Shown: positions 58,778 to 64,000 of the stretch, in pieces | How the letters are laid out: each line of letters starts with the position of its first letter | Position numbering within the stretch: the stretch's first letter is position 1 | Source of the DNA: Limnohabitans sp. B9-3 | Lineage (GTDB): Bacteria; Pseudomonadota; Gammaproteobacteria; Burkholderiales; Burkholderiaceae_C | NCBI RefSeq assembly: GCF_002778325.1 | Contig: NZ_NESI01000002.1 | Span: forward strand, 458,096-522,095 | DNA length: 64,000 nucleotides | Direction: 5' to 3' | Notes under the pieces: model-generated | Databases searched by the model: none | Seen by the model: only the letters and a program-made list of their open reading frames with translations | Told to the model about the DNA's origin: nothing | Position numbers and translations under genes: made by a program

Positions 58778-59609
58778 AACCGTCCAAGTCTGGCCTGAAA
58801 CAGGGCCTTTTTTAGAACAAGTTGAACAACATTTAGGTTTGGCCTTGGGCTTGGAAAAGCAATACCTCGTGGCGTCTCGATTGCAGCCAATCGCACGTGC
58901 CCGAGGCATGGAGGATTGGCGCGCATTACTTCGGTCTCTTTCCCAGAGCCCGGTGGGTGAACTGCATTGGGCATGCTTCGAAGCGATGACCACACAGGAG
59001 ACCCGTTTTTTCAGGGACGATTTTTGTTTCGAAACCTTGCGCCATACGGTGCTGCCTGAGGTGTTAGAACGTGCTCGTTCACGGCGCGTCCTGAAAGTAT
59101 GGTCTGCTGGAACCTCCACAGGACAAGAGGCTTGCAGCTTGGCCATTTTGTTGTACGACCATTTTCCTGAGGTCCGAGACTGGCAGGTACAGATCTGGGC
59201 GACCGACATCTGCGAGCAGACGCTAGCGCAAGCCCAAGCTGCACGCTATAGCGGCCAAGAGTTGGACAAGGGGCTGAGTTCAGAACAGAAGTCGCGACAT
59301 TTTCTGATTCAACCCGATGGCCACTTCTCGCTCGCACCACAACTGAAGCGTTGGATTGGGGTCGCACGCCACAATCTGCTTGATCCTGTTCCAGAAACGG
59401 GTTTTGACTTGGTGCTGCTGCGCAACGTACTGATTTATTTCCGCGCCAATCAAAAGTCGCAGGTTTTGCGGTGTGTCCACCAAAGCATGTCAGCAGCAGG
59501 CGCGAGCTTGATACTTGGCGCTTCTGAGACTATTTTTGAGCACGACCTTTTTATTCAACACAAAGCCGCACGCGGTGGGTATTTCACTCGACATGATAAA
59601 TTTTCCTGA
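58764..59609 (+). CDS. cheR: Chemotaxis methyltransferase CheR
   Basis: An AdoMet-dependent glutamate methyltransferase, about 281 residues. Motifs are TTQETRFFRD (N-terminal domain junction), KVWSAGTSTGQEACSLAILL (AdoMet site, here TSTGQE against the usual SSTGEE) and FDLVLLRNVLIYF. GTG at 58764 is the preferred start, inside the end of cheB; a TTG nine bases earlier is possible, and the open frame back to 58602 is not coding. Its end overlaps the cyclase gene. Confidence 0.9.
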   Translation: MFKSETVQVWPETGPFLEQVEQHLGLALGLEKQYLVASRLQPIARARGMEDWRALLRSLSQSPVGELHWACFEAMTTQETRFFRDDFCFETLRHTVLPEVLERARSRRVLKVWSAGTSTGQEACSLAILLYDHFPEVRDWQVQIWATDICEQTLAQAQAARYSGQELDKGLSSEQKSRHFLIQPDGHFSLAPQLKRWIGVARHNLLDPVPETGFDLVLLRNVLIYFRANQKSQVLRCVHQSMSAAGASLILGASETIFEHDLFIQHKAARGGYFTRHDKFS

Positions 59610-60693
59610 AAATTCACTGTCCGCCATGCGTGTTCTTGTGGTCGACGACAGCCGAACGCTGCGTAAGGTATTAGCTCGTGAACTGCAAAAGTTGGGCATC
59701 GAACAGATCTTGGAAGCTGAGGATGGACTCGTTGCTTTAGACATGCTCGAGAAGCACACAGTCGATCTCATGCTGCTGGACATGGAGATGCCTGAGCTCG
59801 ATGGTTTGGGCGTGCTGGAGCGAATCAAAGACAGTGAGCATTTGCGTCATGTGCCGGTGATTGTCATTTCGAGCGCAGAAGAGCTGGACAAAACCGTCCG
59901 CTGCATCGAAATTGGGGCAGAAGACTACCTACCTAAAACCTTCAATCCTGTGCTCTTTCGGGCGCGTGTGCTCTCGAGCTACGAAAAAAAACGTCTGCGC
60001 GATGCTGAAAAATCCTATCTAAACCAACTGCAAGCGGAAAAGGAGATGTTGCAGATCGAGCAAATGAAAACGGAACGCTTGATGCTCAACATCTTGCCAA
60101 AGCCGATTGCTGACCAACTTCGTGACCATGAGCAAACTATTTCGAGCGAATACCCGGACGTCACAATCTTGTTCAGCGATTTAGTTGGCTTCACGCGCAT
60201 GGCATCTGGACTCTCACCAGTCGCCTTAGTCAGCATGCTCAACGATCTCTTTACACGATTTGACAAGCGCGCCAGGCTTTTAGGACTGGAAAAGATAAAA
60301 ACCATTGGTGATGCTTACATGGCGGCCGCTGGCTTGCCCATACCCCGTGCCGATCATGCAGAAATAGCTGCGGATATGGCCTTAGGTATGTTTGAAGATT
60401 TGGCACAGTTCAATCAAAAGAACGGCATGACACTGGACATGCGCATCGGACTCAATACAGGCCCTGTGGTGGCTGGGGTCATCGGGTACACCAAATTTTC
60501 GTACGATCTTTGGGGCAATACGGTGAACCTGGCAAGCCGCATGGAGTCCACCTCGAGACCAGGACGCGTGCAAATATCACCGACCACACAAGCCGCTTTG
60601 GCGGATAAGTTTATGTTTGAACCTTGTGGACAAGTCGAGTGCAAAGGGTTGGGCCCTGTTAACACCCATTTCCTGATAGGCCGCGCTGCGTAA
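59593..60693 (+). CDS. Response regulator fused to a class III adenylate/guanylate cyclase
   Basis: A 366-residue cytoplasmic protein. The receiver domain (phospho-acceptor D63 in LMLLDMEMPELDGL) is followed by a coiled-coil linker (SYLNQLQAEKEMLQIEQMK) with the cyclase signature LNILPKPIADQL, then a class III cyclase domain. Metal-binding aspartates lie in ILFSDLVGFTRM and KTIGDAYM. The purine-specificity residues are K (EKIKTIGD) and D (YDLWGNTVN), the adenylate-type pair. As the last gene of the operon, and with no CheY present, it is the likely output of CheA. An ATG at 59626 is an alternative start. Confidence 0.92.
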   Translation: MINFPENSLSAMRVLVVDDSRTLRKVLARELQKLGIEQILEAEDGLVALDMLEKHTVDLMLLDMEMPELDGLGVLERIKDSEHLRHVPVIVISSAEELDKTVRCIEIGAEDYLPKTFNPVLFRARVLSSYEKKRLRDAEKSYLNQLQAEKEMLQIEQMKTERLMLNILPKPIADQLRDHEQTISSEYPDVTILFSDLVGFTRMASGLSPVALVSMLNDLFTRFDKRARLLGLEKIKTIGDAYMAAAGLPIPRADHAEIAADMALGMFEDLAQFNQKNGMTLDMRIGLNTGPVVAGVIGYTKFSYDLWGNTVNLASRMESTSRPGRVQISPTTQAALADKFMFEPCGQVECKGLGPVNTHFLIGRAA

Positions 60694-60738
60694 TTCATGC
60701 GGGGTCAATGTGCTTGAGTCGCCTCACTCAAATCATTG

Positions 60739-60760
60739 AGCCGAGGAGGCTTTGTTTTTT
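60739..60760 (+). terminator. Possible weak terminator of the chemosensory operon
   Basis: A short stem AGCC/GGCT with five-base loop is followed by TTGTTTTTT, 45 bases after the cyclase stop and upstream of guaA. A preceding CTCAA/TTGAG pair could extend the structure. Confidence 0.35.
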
Positions 60761-60802
60761 GAGACAATAAGGCGAAGGCCATTTGACGGCCATTTTTTAT
60801 TT

Positions 60803-62419
60803 ATGTCGCACCAAAAAATCCTCATCCTCGATTTCGGCTCTCAAGTCACCCAACTCATCGCCCGCCGTGTGCGCGAGGCCCATGTGTTTTGTGAAGTTCA
60901 TCCTTGCGACGTGACCAGCGACTGGGTGCGCGACTACGCCAAAGACGGCAACTTGAAGGGCATCATCCTGTCAGGCAGCCACGCCAGCGTGTACGAGGTG
61001 GATGACCGCGCGCCAGACGCCGTGTTTGAACTGGGTATTCCCGTGTTGGGTATTTGCTACGGCATGCAAACCATGGCCACCCAGCTGGGGGGTAAGGTGG
61101 AGGCGGGCACCACACGCGAGTTTGGCTACGCCGAGGTGCGCGCCCACGGCCACACATCGTTGCTGAAAGGCATTGAAGACTTCAACACGCCCGAAGGCAA
61201 TGGCATGCTGAAAGTTTGGATGAGCCACGGCGACAAGGTGACGCAGTTGCCCGAAGGCTTCAAGGTCATGGCCTCAACGCCTGCTTGCCCGATCGCCGGT
61301 ATGGCAGATGAAGCCCGCAAGTTTTACGCAGTGCAGTTCCACCCCGAAGTCACGCACACGGTGCAAGGACAAGCCTTGTTGAACCGGTTTGTGCTGGATA
61401 TTTGCGGTACGCGCCCCGACTGGATCATGGGCGACTACATCGAAGAAGCAGTGGCCGCCATTCGCCAACAAGTGGGTGACGAAGAAGTCATCTTGGGCCT
61501 GTCGGGCGGCGTGGATTCGTCCGTCGCCGCAGCCCTGATTCACCGTGCCATTGGCGACAAACTCACCTGTGTGTTTGTGGACCACGGCTTGTTGCGCTTG
61601 AATGAAGGCGACATGGTGATGGACATGTTCGTGGGCAAGTTGCACGCCCATGTGATTCGTGTGGACGCCAGCGACCTGTTCTTGGGCAAGTTGGCGGGCG
61701 TGAGCGAGCCAGAAGCCAAACGCAAAATCATCGGTGGCTTGTTTGTGGACGTGTTCAAAGAACAAGCGGCCAAACTCAAGGCGGGCGACGGTGGCCACAA
61801 AGGCGCCACATTCTTGGCCCAAGGCACGATTTACCCAGACGTGATCGAGTCCGGTGGTGCGAAGAGCAAAAAAGCCGTGACGATCAAGAGCCACCACAAC
61901 GTGGGCGGCTTGCCCGAGCAGCTGGGCTTGAAACTCTTGGAGCCATTGCGCGAATTGTTCAAAGACGAAGTGCGCGAACTCGGCGTGGCCTTAGGGCTAC
62001 CTCACGACATGGTGTACCGCCACCCATTCCCCGGCCCAGGCTTGGGCGTGCGCATTTTGGGCGAAGTGAAAAAGGAATACGCCGACTTGCTGCGCCGTGC
62101 CGACGCGATCTTCATTGAAGAGCTGCACAACTTCAAAGACGAAGCCACGGGCAAATCTTGGTACGCATTGACCAGCCAAGCCTTCACCGTGTTCTTGCCC
62201 GTCAAGAGCGTGGGCGTGATGGGCGATGGCCGCACCTACGACTACGTGGTGGCCTTGCGCGCCGTGCAAACCAGCGACTTCATGACGGCAGACTGGGCCG
62301 AGTTGCCTTATGCGCTGCTCAAGAAAGTCTCGGGCCGCATCATCAACGAGGTGCGTGGCATCAACCGAGTGACCTACGACGTGTCTTCAAAACCACCGGC
62401 GACCATCGAGTGGGAGTGA
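60803..62419 (+). CDS. guaA: GMP synthase (glutamine-hydrolysing)
   Basis: Converts XMP to GMP. It has 538 residues: class I glutamine amidotransferase with C85 (GICYGMQ) and the QFHPEVTHT histidine/glutamate pair, an ATP-pyrophosphatase domain with PP-loop LSGGVDSS, and the C-terminal dimerisation domain ending PPATIEWE. The ATG at 60803 gives the family N-terminus; the frame is open upstream to 60752. It is separated from guaB by the chemosensory operon. Its 3' end is probably the attachment site of the adjacent integrase. Confidence 0.96.
   Translation: MSHQKILILDFGSQVTQLIARRVREAHVFCEVHPCDVTSDWVRDYAKDGNLKGIILSGSHASVYEVDDRAPDAVFELGIPVLGICYGMQTMATQLGGKVEAGTTREFGYAEVRAHGHTSLLKGIEDFNTPEGNGMLKVWMSHGDKVTQLPEGFKVMASTPACPIAGMADEARKFYAVQFHPEVTHTVQGQALLNRFVLDICGTRPDWIMGDYIEEAVAAIRQQVGDEEVILGLSGGVDSSVAAALIHRAIGDKLTCVFVDHGLLRLNEGDMVMDMFVGKLHAHVIRVDASDLFLGKLAGVSEPEAKRKIIGGLFVDVFKEQAAKLKAGDGGHKGATFLAQGTIYPDVIESGGAKSKKAVTIKSHHNVGGLPEQLGLKLLEPLRELFKDEVRELGVALGLPHDMVYRHPFPGPGLGVRILGEVKKEYADLLRRADAIFIEELHNFKDEATGKSWYALTSQAFTVFLPVKSVGVMGDGRTYDYVVALRAVQTSDFMTADWAELPYALLKKVSGRIINEVRGINRVTYDVSSKPPATIEWE
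62390..62419 (+). other. Probable attachment site at the 3' end of guaA
   Basis: The last codons of guaA lie directly before a tyrosine recombinase gene. The 3' end of guaA is a known integration hotspot for genomic islands, and integration there leaves the gene intact. The second copy of the site would lie beyond the window, so the exact core cannot be defined. Confidence 0.4.
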
Positions 62420-62432
62420 CTTTTCCTTCTGT

Positions 62433-62460
62433 AACCCGCATAAACACTGGGTTTCTTTGT
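62433..62460 (+). terminator. Possible terminator after guaA
   Basis: AACCC pairs with GGGTT across an 11-base loop, followed by TCTTTGTT. The stem is short and the assignment weak. Confidence 0.3.
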
Positions 62461-62530
62461 TACACAAAACTTCCACATACCAAATAAATTATTGATTTAA
62501 TTAGGGTTTGGGTATACAGTTACACGTGAG

Positions 62531-62548
62531 GTTTCACACTCGTGAAAC
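62531..62548. promoter_or_regulatory. Inverted repeat before the integrase gene
   Basis: GTTTCAC and GTGAAAC (perfect seven-base arms, four-base centre) lie about 30 bases before the preferred integrase start. It could be an operator or a recombinase arm site. The surrounding 62420-62577 is AT-rich and holds no other gene that I can see. Confidence 0.4.
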
Positions 62549-62577
62549 GACTTGTTTTCGTAGCTACCCAAACACCT

Positions 62578-63864
62578 ATGTCACTCAAAAAACGAGAATT
62601 TAACGATGACGAAATCCCAATCTTTGAGGATGCGTTAGTCTATAAACGTGGTGACTATTGGCAGATGCGAATGTGGCTCAATAAAGAGCACAAGTACGCA
62701 CGTTTCAGCCTAAAAACACGTAATCAAAGCACAGCGATAGACAAAGCCAAGCTCCACTATCACGAGCTAATGGCTAAGCAACTTTCAGGAAAAACGTACT
62801 TCTCAATCACAACACAAGATGGTGTTGATATGTACTTAGAGCAACGCATGAAAGACGTTGAAGCTGAGTTGATTGTGATTGGTAGGTATAAAACAATTGC
62901 TACGCACTTAAAGCATTGGCTTAAGTTCATTCACAAAGATACGAAACTCAAGGAATTAGAGCGTACTGATTGTGAGAATTACTATCACTCTCGCACGAAG
63001 GTTAAAGGCGAGGAAAAGCTAAAAGTCAGTCAAATTACAGTTGAACATGAGCAAAGTACTATCAATTCAATGATGGAATGGCTCTATAAAAAGAACGAGA
63101 CTTACATTGATAAGTTTGACTTTAAGAAGCTAAAGCCAATTGATAAGGGCTTAGAAGAAAACAGACGACAAACTTTCACAGACGCTGAAATAGCAAGTAT
63201 TGATAAAGCTATCAAGGCGTACATTGAAGAAGCTGAGAAAGAGTTAGATGGTGCTTTGGCGCTCAGTAAAGCAATTACAGGGGCATATTTGGGCATCTTA
63301 ATGGTCACAGGTATGAGGCGAGGGGAGTTGCTTCAACAGAAATGGGGTGATATTTCTGACATGGAGCATAAGCAAGCTCTTAACAAGTCGTTTGACTTAG
63401 TGAAGATTACTGTTCGTGGTGAGACGAGTAAAGTTAGAAAAACTCGTAGATTTGTTGTCAGAGACAATAGGTACTATTCAATCGCTTTACGACTGACTAG
63501 ACAGCGCCACAAAGACAAAATGACTGATGAACAACTCAAAGAGTTAGTCAAAACTGAGTTGATTTTTAGTGCTGATGGTAAAAAATCAATTACTACACGA
63601 GCAATTGACCATCACTTCAAAAAAGTTCTTGAAAAAGCTGAAATCAAAGACGTTGATGGTCGTGGTCTAGTGCCATACAGCTTTCGTCATTACTTCATCA
63701 CACAGCGTGTTAACAGCAACTTACCCCCATCAGCAGTTGCTGAAATGTGTGGCACGAGCATCACGCAAATTGAGAAAACGTACTATCACACGACAGAAGC
63801 AAAGATGGTTAGCAATGCGCTTGCTGATTACGAATACGTAGATGGGATTCTTGTTCCAAAATGA
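62578..63864 (+). CDS. Tyrosine recombinase / integrase
   Basis: A site-specific recombinase of about 428 residues from the ATG at 62578 (a GTG at 62542 would add 12). It has an N-terminal arm/SAM-like region and a catalytic domain with the first arginine in GMRRGELLQQKWGD, the box II segment SFRHYFITQRV (H and R) and the nucleophile tyrosine region KTYYHTT. The gene is clearly AT-richer than everything to its left and uses AT-rich codons, a sign of transfer. It follows guaA and so probably marks the left end of an integrated island. Confidence 0.9.
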   Translation: MSLKKREFNDDEIPIFEDALVYKRGDYWQMRMWLNKEHKYARFSLKTRNQSTAIDKAKLHYHELMAKQLSGKTYFSITTQDGVDMYLEQRMKDVEAELIVIGRYKTIATHLKHWLKFIHKDTKLKELERTDCENYYHSRTKVKGEEKLKVSQITVEHEQSTINSMMEWLYKKNETYIDKFDFKKLKPIDKGLEENRRQTFTDAEIASIDKAIKAYIEEAEKELDGALALSKAITGAYLGILMVTGMRRGELLQQKWGDISDMEHKQALNKSFDLVKITVRGETSKVRKTRRFVVRDNRYYSIALRLTRQRHKDKMTDEQLKELVKTELIFSADGKKSITTRAIDHHFKKVLEKAEIKDVDGRGLVPYSFRHYFITQRVNSNLPPSAVAEMCGTSITQIEKTYYHTTEAKMVSNALADYEYVDGILVPK

Positions 63865-63874
63865 ACAGTTGCTG

Positions 63875-64000
63875 AGGGTGTCCCGAATTTTGTGTAAACG
63901 GAGCGAGTGTTAATTCGTCGGCATCCTTCCCTCAAACTGGATCGTAAATCGGTTCAGCACGGGCTTCCAGTTTTGCACCGGCATCGTCCACTTCTTGGCG
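63875..64000 (-). mobile_element. End of an IS256-family insertion sequence (runs out of the window)
   Basis: GAGGGTGTCCCGAATTTTG at 63875 onward resembles IS256-family terminal inverted repeats. It lies 35 bases outside the stop of a minus-strand transposase fragment, the usual layout. The exact tip and the target duplication cannot be fixed without the other end. Confidence 0.6.
63910..64000 (-). CDS. IS256-family transposase, C-terminal fragment (cut by window edge)
   Basis: The last 30 codons read ...KKWTMPVQNWKPVLNRF then TIQFEGRMPTN and stop. The pattern W-(T)-P-x-x-N-W-x-x-x-L-N-x-F-x-I-x-F-E-G-R is characteristic of the C-terminus of IS256-family (mutator-type) transposases. The catalytic part lies beyond position 64000. 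Confidence 0.75.
   Translation of the reverse strand, partial: AKKWTMPVQNWKPVLNRFTIQFEGRMPTN

Overview
The window is GC-rich, densely packed bacterial DNA. Gene content and order point to a betaproteobacterium of the Burkholderiales, most likely Comamonadaceae (a Limnohabitans/Rhodoferax-like freshwater heterotroph). The pointers are the hexR-zwf-pgl-edd-eda-pgi operon and the smpB / ratA-rnfH / guaB / guaA backbone. The genus is inference. No rRNA, tRNA or CRISPR array was seen.

Layout. (1) 1-6856, minus strand: a tightly overlapping Entner-Doudoroff operon under the regulator HexR, with two palindromic HexR-like sites upstream. (2) 6987-14658, plus: a type I restriction-modification locus (hsdM, hsdS, hsdR) carrying an antirepressor/RhuM-like DNA-binding protein and a Doc-type Fic toxin between hsdS and hsdR. 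(3) 14676-23376: an SMP-30 lactonase, an ornithine-cyclodeaminase-like reductase, and a fructose-type locus (ROK regulator, RbsD/FucU mutarotase, FrcB-FrcC-FrcA ABC transporter, two PfkB kinases). (4) 23378-34178: a sucrose utilisation locus resembling the Xanthomonas sux system (MFS permease, amylosucrase, TonB-dependent receptor, LacI regulator), with its own TonB-ExbB-ExbD-ExbD energiser and a TPR protein. (5) 34165-42612: housekeeping genes (murI, gnd, xdhC-like, ygiQ, an acetyltransferase, smpB, ratA, rnfH, one conserved hypothetical). (6) 42628-48514, minus: a CusA/CzcA-type tripartite metal efflux system with a PII-like protein. (7) 48683-62419: guaB and guaA, split by a ~10-kb operon joining a cytochrome c, a chemoreceptor, CheA, CheW, a two-subunit molybdo-oxidoreductase, CheB, CheR and a response regulator fused to a class III nucleotide cyclase. 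(8) 62420-64000: a tyrosine recombinase directly after guaA and the end of an IS256-family element, i.e. the start of a mobile region that runs out of the window.

How the parts fit. Sucrose would cross the outer membrane by the TonB receptor and the inner membrane by the MFS carrier. Amylosucrase would split it, and fructose from this or from the FrcBCA importer would be phosphorylated by the PfkB kinases. Pgi and Zwf then feed the Entner-Doudoroff enzymes, and Gnd the pentose phosphate branch.

The best candidate for an undescribed system is the chemosensory / molybdoenzyme / cyclase operon at 50357-60693. It has a complete adaptation module but no CheY; its only visible output is a REC-cyclase with adenylate-type specificity residues, and it encodes a predicted periplasmic oxidoreductase and cytochrome in the same transcription unit. 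The second is the DNA-binding protein / Doc pair inside the restriction locus.
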